Under the pieces are notes generated by a model that was given only the letters and a program-made list of their open reading frames with translations, made no database searches and was not told where the DNA came from. The position numbers were made by a program, and so were the translations under genes. Of a stretch of DNA of 64,000 nt, positions 16,655 to 24,290 are shown one piece after another. How positions within the stretch are numbered: position 1 is the first letter of the stretch; each line of letters starts with the position of its first letter. Source of the DNA: Glycomyces artemisiae (lineage in GTDB: Bacteria; Actinomycetota; Actinomycetes; Mycobacteriales; Micromonosporaceae); contig NZ_PVTJ01000011.1 of assembly GCF_003002955.1 (NCBI RefSeq), positions 62,001 through 126,000 on the forward strand. Reading direction: 5' to 3'.

Positions 16655-17892
16655 GCTGCCTCCAAGGCGGGGACGGGGCCGGCCGCGGCGGGGGCCGCGG
16701 GCAGGCCGAGGCCGAGGTGCGAGCGCAGGGTCGAGCCCTCGTACTCGCGGCGGAACAGGCCGCGCCGTTGCAGCTCGGGGACCACGTGGTCGGCGAAGTC
16801 GTCGAGGCCGGAGGGGAGCACGTCGGGCATGACGTTGAACCCGTCGGCCGCGCCGGAGCGGAACCACAGCTCGATGTCGTCGGCGACCTGCTCCGGCGTG
16901 CCGGTGACGATCCGGTGCCCGAAGCCGCCGCCGAGCTTGCGCAGGAGCTGGCGCAGCGTCGGGCGCTCGCGCTCCACGATGCCGCGGACCATGCGGTAGA
17001 AGGTCTGCGAGCCGCCGGCCTCGTCGGGGTCGAGGAGCCGGTCGAGCGGGAACGGCTCGTCGTCGTCCAGCTCGCCGACGTCGAACCCGACCTGGCCCGA
17101 GAGGCGCCCGCGCGCGTACACGTCGGGCAGCAGGTCGTCCAGGAGTTCCCTGCGGGCCTTCGCTTCCACCTCGGTCGAGCCGATCACGGTGGAGAGTCCG
17201 GGGAGGACGACGATGCCGTCGGGGCTGCGGCCGTGGGCGGCGGCGCCCGCGCGCAGCTCGGCGCGGAACGCCTTGGCGTGGTCGAGGTCCTGGTCCGCGG
17301 AGAACACCACTTCGGCGACGCGGGCCGCGAGGCGGCGGCCGTCGCTGGAGCCGCCCGCCTGGACCACCACGGGGCGGCCCTGCGGCGACACGAGGGAGGT
17401 CCGGGCGGCCCAGGAGGCCGCGGCGTGCTCGGTGAACGCGGCGGCGCGCTGGTAGCGGTAGGCGTGGGCCTGCTCGGCGTTGCGGCCGAAGTTGCGGGCC
17501 GCGACGGGCCCGGCCGTGGTCACCACGTTCCAGCCGAACCGGCCGCCCGAGACGTAGTCGAGGTCGCCGAGGCGCCGCGCCAGCTCATCGGGGTCGTTGT
17601 AGGACGACGAGAGGGTGCCGATGAGGCCGATCCGCTCGGTCTGCGCGGCGATCCGCGCGAGCACGGTGGACGGTTCGAGGTTGTTGCCCGCGCGGTGGCG
17701 GATCGCCGGGTCCAGGAGCGGCCCGTCGGCGAGGAACACCGCGTCGAGTTTCGCGGCCTCGGCTTTCTTCGCGATCGAGGTGTAGTGGTCGATCGTGTAG
17801 CTGGCGAGGGGGTCGGTGCCCGGGAGCCGCCACGAGCCGCCGAAGACGCCCGCGTTGAGAATGTTCACGTTGAGGTGCAGTTGATCTGGCAT
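16651..17892 (-). CDS. NtaA/SnaA/DszA-family FMN-dependent monooxygenase
   Basis: A 413-residue protein. NtaA/DszA signatures are clear: 'NILNAGVFGGSWRLPG' at the start, 'AKLDAVFLADGPLL', 'LGDLDYVSGGRFGWNVVTT', and SPQGRPVVVQAGGSSDGR. Members cleave C-S or C-N bonds using FMNH2 and O2. Between 'RYQRAAAFTEHAA' and SPQGRP, most relatives carry about 40 extra residues ending in a 'FxVRGPLNxxR' element that lines the substrate site; here that stretch is absent. Ten bases downstream of the ABC ATPase gene. The deletion may change specificity. Confidence 0.85.
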   Translation of the reverse strand: MPDQLHLNVNILNAGVFGGSWRLPGTDPLASYTIDHYTSIAKKAEAAKLDAVFLADGPLLDPAIRHRAGNNLEPSTVLARIAAQTERIGLIGTLSSSYNDPDELARRLGDLDYVSGGRFGWNVVTTAGPVAARNFGRNAEQAHAYRYQRAAAFTEHAAASWAARTSLVSPQGRPVVVQAGGSSDGRRLAARVAEVVFSADQDLDHAKAFRAELRAGAAAHGRSPDGIVVLPGLSTVIGSTEVEAKARRELLDDLLPDVYARGRLSGQVGFDVGELDDDEPFPLDRLLDPDEAGGSQTFYRMVRGIVERERPTLRQLLRKLGGGFGHRIVTGTPEQVADDIELWFRSGAADGFNVMPDVLPSGLDDFADHVVPELQRRGLFRREYEGSTLRSHLGLGLPAAPAAAGPVPALEAA

Positions 17893-17902
17893 GTTCGGCT
17901 CC

Positions 17903-19537
17903 TTATCGGACGGTTGCGGGCCTGGTGCCGGGGACCGCGGCGAGGAGTTCGCGGGTGTAGTCCGCCTCGGGGGCGGCGAGCACGGCCGCGGCGGGGCCGG
18001 ACTCGACGACGGCGCCTTCGCGCATCACCGTCACGTCGTCGGCGATGAGGCGGACCACCCCGAGGTCGTGGGTGACGAACACGTACGCGAGCCCGAACTC
18101 CCCCTGGAGGTCCACGAGCAGCCGCAGGATCTGCGCCTGCACCGACACGTCGAGGGCGCTCACGGCTTCGTCGAGGACGAGCACGTCAGGGTTCGGCGCG
18201 AGCGCCCGCGCGATGGCGACGCGCTGGCGCTGGCCGCCGGAGAGTTCGGCGGGCAGGCGGCCGAGGTGGGATTCGTCGAGGGCTACCGCTTCGAGGAGCT
18301 GCACCACGCGGGCCCGGCGGTCGCCGGGGATCTGCAAGGCGCGCAGGGGTTCGGCGATGATCCGCTCGACGGTGAAGCGCGGGTCGAGGGAGGTGAACGG
18401 GTTCTGGAACACGAACTGGAGGTCGCGGCGGACTTCGCGGAGGGCCTTGTGGCCCAGGCCGGTGAGCTCGCGGTCGCCGAGGTGGACGGTGCCGGGTTCG
18501 GGGGTGCGGTCGGGGGCGTCGAAGCCGACGAGGATGCGCGCGAGCGTGGACTTGCCGGCGCCGGACTCGCCGACGATCGCGTGGGTGGTCCCGCGGCGCA
18601 CGGCGAGGTCGACGCCGTCGAGGGCGCGCAGTTCGCGGCGTCCGCGCCCGCGCAGGCGGTAGGTCTTGGCGATGCCTTTGGCGCGCAGGACGATCGAGTC
18701 GTCCTCGGGGCGGGTCCCGGTGGCGGGTTCGAGGCGGCCGGTGTGGCGCGAGGGGGCCGCGTCGAGAAGGCGGCGCGTGTACGGGTCGGCGGCGTCCTCG
18801 ATGATGCGCGCGGTCGGGCCCTCTTCCACGATCAGACCGCCCTGCATGACGGCGATCCGGTCGGACCGGTCGAGCGCGACGCCGAGGTCGTGCGTGACCA
18901 GGAGGATGCCGATGCCGAGTTCTTCGCGGAGTGAAGCGAGGTGGTCGAGGATGCGGCGCTGCACGGTGACGTCGAGGGCGCTCGTGGGCTCGTCGGCGAG
19001 GATGAGCTTCGGCTTGCCCGCCAAGGCGATCGCGATGAGCGCCCGCTGCTTCATGCCGCCCGACAGCTCGTGCGGGTACTGGGCGAAGACGCGTTCGGCG
19101 TCGGCGAGCCCGGCGGTGCGCAGGCTCTCCAGGGCCGCGTCGCGCCACGCGGCGGCGTCGCGGCGCTTCGTCTCATTGAACTTGACCGCTTCGATGACCT
19201 GCTGCCCGATCTTCTTGACCGGGTTGAGCGAGGTGTTCGGGTCCTGCGGGATGAAGCCGACGTAGTTGCCGCGCACGAGGGCCATGCGGCGGTCGCTCCA
19301 GCCGGTGACGTCCACATCGGAGTACTGGACGGTGCCGGAGCTCTGGCGGGCCGCGGGCGGCAGGAGCCCGAGCGCGGCCTGCACGAGGGTGGTCTTGCCG
19401 GAGCCGGACTCGCCCACGAGGGACACGAACTCCCCCGGTTCGACATGGAGGGACGCGTCGCGGACGGCGGGCGTCCAGCGCCGCCCGGCGCGGTACTCGA
19501 CCGTGAGGTTCCGGAGGCGCAGCAGCGGGTCGGTCAT
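17903..19537 (-). CDS. Peptide-type ABC transporter, fused DppD-DppF ATPase
   Basis: A 544-residue protein with two complete ABC domains. The first has Walker A GESGSGKTTLV, signature LSGGMKQR and a DEPTSALD Walker B; the second has GESGAGKSTLA, LSGGQRQR and DEAVSALD. This is the fused form of the DppD and DppF subunits, so one polypeptide energises the permease pair. The ATG at 19537 overlaps the DppC-like stop by four bases. Given the neighbours, the cargo is more likely an organosulfur compound than a peptide. Confidence 0.92.
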   Translation of the reverse strand: MTDPLLRLRNLTVEYRAGRRWTPAVRDASLHVEPGEFVSLVGESGSGKTTLVQAALGLLPPAARQSSGTVQYSDVDVTGWSDRRMALVRGNYVGFIPQDPNTSLNPVKKIGQQVIEAVKFNETKRRDAAAWRDAALESLRTAGLADAERVFAQYPHELSGGMKQRALIAIALAGKPKLILADEPTSALDVTVQRRILDHLASLREELGIGILLVTHDLGVALDRSDRIAVMQGGLIVEEGPTARIIEDAADPYTRRLLDAAPSRHTGRLEPATGTRPEDDSIVLRAKGIAKTYRLRGRGRRELRALDGVDLAVRRGTTHAIVGESGAGKSTLARILVGFDAPDRTPEPGTVHLGDRELTGLGHKALREVRRDLQFVFQNPFTSLDPRFTVERIIAEPLRALQIPGDRRARVVQLLEAVALDESHLGRLPAELSGGQRQRVAIARALAPNPDVLVLDEAVSALDVSVQAQILRLLVDLQGEFGLAYVFVTHDLGVVRLIADDVTVMREGAVVESGPAAAVLAAPEADYTRELLAAVPGTRPATVR

Positions 19538-20367
19538 CGTCGCGGGTCCTTCCTGAGCGAGGTGGAGATGCGGTGCGCGGCGATCACGACGAGCGCGAGC
19601 GCGGTGCCGGGCAGGATCGAGATCCACGGGTGGACCGCCACGTAGTCGCGGCCCTCGGCGACCAGGAGGCCCCATTCGGGCTCGGGCGGCGGGGAGCCGT
19701 AGCCGAGGAACCCGAGCGAGGCCACGGCGAGGACGGCGGTGCCGACCTCCAAGGCCGCCAAGGCGATCACGGAGCTGAGCGAGTTGGGCACGACGTGTCT
19801 GGCGAGCACGGCGAGGCGGCCCGCGCCCGCGCCGTACGCGGCCTTCACGTAGTCCTGGCCGACGACGGCGAGCACTTCGGAGCGCATGACGCGCGCGAAC
19901 GACGCGATCGAGGAGATGCCGACCGCGAGCGCGATGTTGTTGGCGCTGTAGCCGAGGACGGAGACCACGACCATGGCGAGCAGGAGGCTCGGGATGGCGA
20001 GGAAGACGTCCACGACGCGCATGATCGCGTTGTCCCAGAGCCTCCCGAAGTACCCGGCGACCAGGCCGATCACGGTGCCGATGCCGAAGGCGACGACGAC
20101 GGCGAGGAGCGTCGCGGTGAGCGTGGTGCGGGCGCCGTAGACGCAGCGGGCGTACAGGTCGCGGCCGAGCCGGTCGGTGCCGAACCAGTGGTCGGCGCTC
20201 GGGGGCGCGAAGCTCGCGGTCGGGTCGCCGGTGTAGGGGCTGAAGCTGGTGAAGAGCTGCGGGAGCAGGGCCCAGCCGATCGCGAGGGCCACGACGACCC
20301 AGGCGGCGACGAGCACGGGTTGGCGGAGGAGGTCGCGGGTGGCGCGGGGCGCGGTGAGCACGGTCAT
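19534..20367 (-). CDS. Peptide-type ABC transporter permease, DppC-like
   Basis: A 277-residue permease. It has the OppC N-terminal region (PPSADHWFGTDRLGRDLYARC) and the EAA loop (YVKAAYGAGAGRLAVLARHVVPN) that docks with the ATPase, with about six helices. The ATG at 20367 overlaps the DppB-like gene by four bases. It forms the membrane channel with the next subunit. Confidence 0.92.
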   Translation of the reverse strand: MTVLTAPRATRDLLRQPVLVAAWVVVALAIGWALLPQLFTSFSPYTGDPTASFAPPSADHWFGTDRLGRDLYARCVYGARTTLTATLLAVVVAFGIGTVIGLVAGYFGRLWDNAIMRVVDVFLAIPSLLLAMVVVSVLGYSANNIALAVGISSIASFARVMRSEVLAVVGQDYVKAAYGAGAGRLAVLARHVVPNSLSSVIALAALEVGTAVLAVASLGFLGYGSPPPEPEWGLLVAEGRDYVAVHPWISILPGTALALVVIAAHRISTSLRKDPRR

Positions 20368-21314
20368 CGAGCCTCCAAAGCGAGCGTGGCCCGCAGGCGC
20401 GGGTCCAGCAGCGGGTAGACGAGGTCGACGGCGAGGTTGATGAACGCGAAGCTCGCGGCCACGAGGACCACGATCCCCTGCACGAGCGGCACGTCGAGGG
20501 TGTTGATCGCGGTCTGCGTGAGCCGTCCGACGCCTTCGCGGGCGAACACGGTCTCGGTGATGACCGATCCGGCGATGAGGTTCCCGAAGGTGATGCCGGT
20601 GATGGTGAGCGCGGGCAGGCTGGCGTTGCGGAAGACGTCGCCGGTGACGATCTGCTCCCGGGTGGCGCCCTTGGCGCGGCTGGTGGTGACGTACCCGGAT
20701 TCGAGCTCGGCGGTGAAGCGGCGCACCAGGAGCTGCGCGATGGGCCCGGAGACGGGGACCGCGAGCGTCACGAGCGGCAGGACCAGGCTCGCGGGGCCGT
20801 CGGAGCCGAACGCGGGGAACCAGCCGAGCTTGAACGCGAACACCTGGAGCAGCAGGATGCCGGAGAGGAACACCGGGACCGAGACGGCGGCCGAGGGGAG
20901 CGATTCGACGAGGTTGCGCAGCCAGGGCCGCCGCGTGGAGGTCGCGGTCAGGGCGATGCCGTAGGCGATGAGCGCGGCGAGCGCGAGGGCCCCGGCGGAG
21001 AGCAGGAGCGTGTTCGGGAGGACGCCGAGGACGGCTTCGGTGACGGGCTTGCCGGACTGGACGGAGTTGCCGAAGTCCCCGGCGAGGGCGCGGCCGAGGC
21101 GCTCGAAGTACTGGACGAGCACGGGTTCGTCGAAGCCGTAGTTGGCGGCGACCTGCTCGCGCACCTCGGGCGGGATGGTGTTGAGTTCGGCGGGGTCGAA
21201 CAGGAGGTCCTCGGGGTTCGCGGGGAGCACGAACAGCAGGACGAACGTGAGGGTGAACGCGGCCCAGACCACGAAGAGGGCCCGGCCGGTCTTCAGTGCG
21301 GCGTACCGGAGCAC
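20364..21314 (-). CDS. Peptide-type ABC transporter permease, DppB-like
   Basis: A 316-residue permease. Family marks are the N-terminal helix 'TGRALFVVWAAFTLTFVLLF', 'YGFDEPVLVQYFERLGRAL' with 'GDFGNSV', and the EAA loop 'SGYVTTSRAKGATREQIVTG'. It starts 54 bp downstream of the binding-protein gene and overlaps the DppC-like gene. Partner of the DppC-like permease. Confidence 0.92.
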   Translation of the reverse strand: MLRYAALKTGRALFVVWAAFTLTFVLLFVLPANPEDLLFDPAELNTIPPEVREQVAANYGFDEPVLVQYFERLGRALAGDFGNSVQSGKPVTEAVLGVLPNTLLLSAGALALAALIAYGIALTATSTRRPWLRNLVESLPSAAVSVPVFLSGILLLQVFAFKLGWFPAFGSDGPASLVLPLVTLAVPVSGPIAQLLVRRFTAELESGYVTTSRAKGATREQIVTGDVFRNASLPALTITGITFGNLIAGSVITETVFAREGVGRLTQTAINTLDVPLVQGIVVLVAASFAFINLAVDLVYPLLDPRLRATLALEAR

Positions 21315-21368
21315 GGTGGTTCCTTTCCGGACGGTCGCGGCGGCCGGGGGCCCGGCCGCCGCGGCGCG

Positions 21369-23090
21369 TCACTCGGACTTCCAGGCGTCCACGAAGTGGT
21401 TGCGGGACTGGGCGTCGAAGACGATCCCGTGGACGTATGGCGCCTGGGCGATCACCTGGGACGGGTTGTAGACCGGGCTGACGAGGGCGTACTGCTCCAG
21501 CAGGAGGTCCTGCGCGGCCTTCGCGTATTCGTCGCGGAGGTCCGGGTCGAGCGTGGTCTCCAGCTTCCCGAGGACCTCCGAGACCTGGCCGGCGTCGATG
21601 CCGGGCGAGTCGGCGGTGATGTAGGAGGCGTTGCCGAGCGCGGGGCTGTAGACGAGGTTGAGGACAGCCGGGTCGTTGCGGGACCGGTTGGCGGCCACCA
21701 CGTTCCAGTCGGTGGCGGCGGAGGCGAACGCGGCCGTGTAGTCCGGGATGGGGACGACGGTGAGCTGGAGGTCGATGCCGATGGCCTGGAGGTCCTGCTG
21801 GATCGACTCGTACGCGGGCTTGTTCACGACGAGGTTGTTGATTCCCAGGAGCTTCACTTCGAGGCGCTTGCCGTCCTTGGTGCGGATGCCGTCGTCGCCG
21901 GGGGTCCAGCCGGCCTCGTCGAGCAGGCGCGCGGCCTCGTCGGGGTCGTAGCGGAGCACGGAGTCCGAGTAGTCGGCGTGGCCCTGGACGGAGGGCGCGA
22001 GCACGGAGTCGGCGATCGAGTAGTTGTCGGTGAGGACGGTCTGCTCGACGGCCTCGCGGTTCCAGCCCAGTTGGATCGCCTTGCGCACGTTGACGTCGTT
22101 CGTGGGGAACAGCGAGGAGTTCAGGTTGAAGAAGATCGCGGTCCCGGAGACGCCGCGGCTGATGATGTCGAAGCCCTGGTCGGCGAGGGGCTGCTCGTCG
22201 GTGGTGCCGACGTCGAGGGTCGCGTCGAGTTCGCCGGAGACGAGCGAGCCGGTGCGCACGCTGGCTTCGGGGATGGTGTTGAAGACGACCCGGTCGAGGT
22301 AGGCCTCGCCGTCGTGGCCGAGCGCGGGCGGGGCCCAGTCGTAGCCCTCGCGCTTGACGAGCACGGTCTTGACCTGCTCTTCCCAGGACTCGTAGACGAA
22401 CGGGCCGGTGCCGATGATCTTGAGCGGGTCGGTGCGCTCCTCGGCGCTCAGCGCGAGCGTGGAGAGCGAGAGGAACCCGGGCTGGGCGTTCGCGGTGAAG
22501 GAGCTGGCCTGGAGGAAGCTCGCGAGCGGCTGCTCGAAGCGGATGACGGCCGTGTACGGGTCGGGCGTGAGGGTCTCGATGTACCCGGGGAGGAGCTGGG
22601 CGCCGTTCGGGTTGATGCCCAGGGCCTCGTCGCCGTGCACGTACTGGTCGAAGTTGGCCTTGACGACCTCGGAGTCGAAGGGCGTGCCGTCGGAGAAGGT
22701 GACGTCGTCGCGGAGGTGGAACGTGAACTCGGTGAGGTCGTCGTTGTACTCCCAGGACTCGGCGAGCCACGGCGTGATCTCGCCGGTGTCGGGGTCCTGC
22801 CAGGTGAGCTTGTCGGTGATGTTGTTGCCGATGGTGGATTCGGCGTAGTTGGTGCCCCACTGCGGGTCGGGGCTGCGCTGGTAGTCGATGAGCGCGAATT
22901 CGAGGGTGCCGCCGGTTATGGGGGCACTGTCGGGAGTGACGTTGTCAGCGGCGGTGTCGTCGCCGGAGGCGCGGGTGGCTCCGAGCCACGCGATCCCGGC
23001 GACGAGGACGAGGGCCGCGGCCCCTGCGATCCAGGGCCATTTGGGTCTGGGCTTCTCGGCGGCGGCGATGGTCTGGCTGAGTTCGGAAAT
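21369..23090 (-). CDS. Family 5 extracellular solute-binding protein, apparent ATT start
   Basis: A 573-residue SBP_bac_5 protein. Typical elements are 'DPDTGEITPWLAESWEYN', TFHLRDDVTFSDGTPF and 'AIQLGWNREAVEQTVLTDNY'. Reading upstream in frame from the GTG at 22640, homology continues for about 150 codons with no ATG, GTG, TTG or CTG until the TGA at 23145-23147. The ATT at 23090 is preceded by GGAG with a 7-nt spacer, so I take ATT as start. The N-terminus then has a membrane anchor (WPWIAGAAALVLVAGIAW) but no lipobox Cys. An assembly error or small deletion removing the start is the alternative. Delivers substrate to the DppBCDF-like transporter. Confidence 0.8.
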   Translation of the reverse strand: MSELSQTIAAAEKPRPKWPWIAGAAALVLVAGIAWLGATRASGDDTAADNVTPDSAPITGGTLEFALIDYQRSPDPQWGTNYAESTIGNNITDKLTWQDPDTGEITPWLAESWEYNDDLTEFTFHLRDDVTFSDGTPFDSEVVKANFDQYVHGDEALGINPNGAQLLPGYIETLTPDPYTAVIRFEQPLASFLQASSFTANAQPGFLSLSTLALSAEERTDPLKIIGTGPFVYESWEEQVKTVLVKREGYDWAPPALGHDGEAYLDRVVFNTIPEASVRTGSLVSGELDATLDVGTTDEQPLADQGFDIISRGVSGTAIFFNLNSSLFPTNDVNVRKAIQLGWNREAVEQTVLTDNYSIADSVLAPSVQGHADYSDSVLRYDPDEAARLLDEAGWTPGDDGIRTKDGKRLEVKLLGINNLVVNKPAYESIQQDLQAIGIDLQLTVVPIPDYTAAFASAATDWNVVAANRSRNDPAVLNLVYSPALGNASYITADSPGIDAGQVSEVLGKLETTLDPDLRDEYAKAAQDLLLEQYALVSPVYNPSQVIAQAPYVHGIVFDAQSRNHFVDAWKSE

Positions 23091-23144
23091 GGGAGTGCTC
23101 CAGTGGGCTCGGTGCCGGGGATGGGTTCTGGCTGGTCGGGGCGG

Positions 23145-23219
23145 TCAGCGCCGACAGAGCGCACCGGCGATGTGCGCGAGGTCGATCTCGCGGCGTGAGT
23201 ACAGGAGCGTCGTTCGCAT
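23145..23219 (-). CDS. Short sulfur-type leader peptide (24 residues)
   Basis: ATG at 23219 opens a 24-codon frame that begins MRTTLLYSRREIDL and ends GALCRR. The 'SRR..DL' core followed by a late Cys-Arg pair is the pattern of the small leader peptides found before many actinobacterial sulfur-uptake genes; in mycobacteria Cys-rich leaders act as cysteine-responsive attenuators. A -10 TAAGGT ends 7 nt before the ATG, so it is probably leaderless. The frame is the same as that of the binding protein, whose ATT start follows the leader stop by 54 nt. Ribosome stalling at the Cys codon is the inferred control. Confidence 0.72.
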   Translation of the reverse strand: MRTTLLYSRREIDLAHIAGALCRR

Positions 23220-23226
23220 ATACTCG

Positions 23227-23256
23227 ACCTTACCGATAGGATTAGTCGAGAATCAA
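23227..23256 (-). promoter_or_regulatory. Promoter of the leftward organosulfur operon
   Basis: On the minus strand TTGATT (23256-23251), an 18-bp spacer and TAAGGT (23232-23227) precede the leader-peptide ATG by 7 nt. The spacer holds CCTATC, the complement of the GATAGG found in the promoter region of the rightward arm. The -35 overlaps the last codons of the lysR gene. Confidence 0.6.
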
Positions 23257-24158
23257 GGGTGAGTTGCGCCATAGGCGGCCGAGCGCGCCGCGAGGAGCGC
23301 CGCCAGCCCGTCGACGGCGGCCGGGAGCCGCGCGGCCTTCCGGCGCAGCAGCCACATCGCGACCGGGGTCCGGTCGTCCTTGATGGGCCGCACGGTGATG
23401 AGGCCCCCGCGGGCGAGCGGGTCGCCGTGGACGGAGTAGTCGGGCAGGATCGTCGCGCCCAGGCCCTCGGCGACGAGCATCTTCCCCATCTCCGCGCCGT
23501 CCACGCTGTGCCACACCGCGGGCAGGCGGGAGCCGAAGAGCCGCATGGCGAACCGGTGCATGACGTAGCCCGCGCGCATCCCCACGAAGGTCTCCCCGCG
23601 CAGGTCCTCGGCGCTCACCTCCGCCTGCGCGGCGAGTGGGTGCGCGCCGGGAAGGACCGCCACGGGCCGGCCCCGTTTGAGTTCGGCCCCTCGGAGGTTC
23701 GCGGGGAAGGCGGGGTCGCCGAGGACGTTCACGAGGCCGAGGTCCAGGGAGCCGTCGGCGAGCCCGGCCTCGATCTCGTCCTGCTGGAGGGCGCGCACCT
23801 CGACGCGGGCACCGGGGCGGCCCAGCCGGAAGTCGCGGATCGCCGGGAGCAGGAGGCTCGCGGTGCCCGCGTTGACGGTGCCGACGCGGATCGCGCGGGC
23901 CGCAGTGGTCGCGGCCGCGGACTGGAGCCGGTCCACGGCGTCGAGCACGCCGACCATGTGCTCCAGGAGCTCCTTGCCGCGCAAGGTGATCCGCGCGCCG
24001 TCGCGGCGGCGCTCCAGGAGCGTGACGCCGAGTTCGCGCTCCAGCTTGCTCACGGCCTCGCTCAGCGCTGGCTGCGAGACGTGCAGGTGCTCGCTCGCGC
24101 GCCGCAGCGACCCGTGCCGCGCCACCGCCGCCACGTACTCCAGTTGTTCGATGCGCAT
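23253..24158 (-). CDS. LysR-family transcriptional regulator of the sulfur locus
   Basis: A 301-residue LysR protein. The winged helix-turn-helix is at residues 1-60 (MRIEQLEYVAAVARHGSLRRA, split by the recognition helix VSQPALSEAVSKLE), followed by the LysR substrate domain that binds a coinducer. It sits between the two divergent arms and is transcribed leftward. LysR regulators next to sulfonate genes (CysB/Cbl/SsuR types) sense sulfur status through O-acetylserine or sulfate/APS; which ligand this one uses is unknown. The 132-bp gap before 24291 would hold its operators. Confidence 0.9.
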   Translation of the reverse strand: MRIEQLEYVAAVARHGSLRRASEHLHVSQPALSEAVSKLERELGVTLLERRRDGARITLRGKELLEHMVGVLDAVDRLQSAAATTAARAIRVGTVNAGTASLLLPAIRDFRLGRPGARVEVRALQQDEIEAGLADGSLDLGLVNVLGDPAFPANLRGAELKRGRPVAVLPGAHPLAAQAEVSAEDLRGETFVGMRAGYVMHRFAMRLFGSRLPAVWHSVDGAEMGKMLVAEGLGATILPDYSVHGDPLARGGLITVRPIKDDRTPVAMWLLRRKAARLPAAVDGLAALLAARSAAYGATHP

Positions 24159-24241
24159 GCGCCGCCCGCCTCCGGTCTTCGGTGCGGCCGATGGGGTTCA
24201 AGGCCGAACCGATGGTCGAGAGCTGTTCCTTCGAATCATTT

Positions 24242-24258
24242 CCTAGTAACTTGATAGG
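24242..24258. promoter_or_regulatory. Candidate LysR-type operator in the divergent region
   Basis: An inverted repeat CCTA-N9-TAGG (CCTAGTAACTTGATAGG) lies 33-49 bp before the ATG at 24291 in an AT-rich patch. It contains GATAGGA, which also occurs at 23235-23241 in the leftward promoter. LysR proteins bind interrupted dyads of this kind. Assignment to the adjacent regulator is inference. Confidence 0.45.
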
Positions 24259-24290
24259 AAAAGACTACTCCGTGGAAGGGGTTCAGCACA

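Noticed and set aside
22640-22642. GTG at 22640 as start of the substrate-binding protein
   Set aside because: It would discard about 150 codons with clear binding-protein homology and the membrane anchor, and has no matching upstream Shine-Dalgarno context.
23145-23252. SAM or other sulfur riboswitch upstream of the transporter
   Set aside because: The stretch between promoter and gene is short, fully occupied by the leader peptide, and shows no recognisable riboswitch core.
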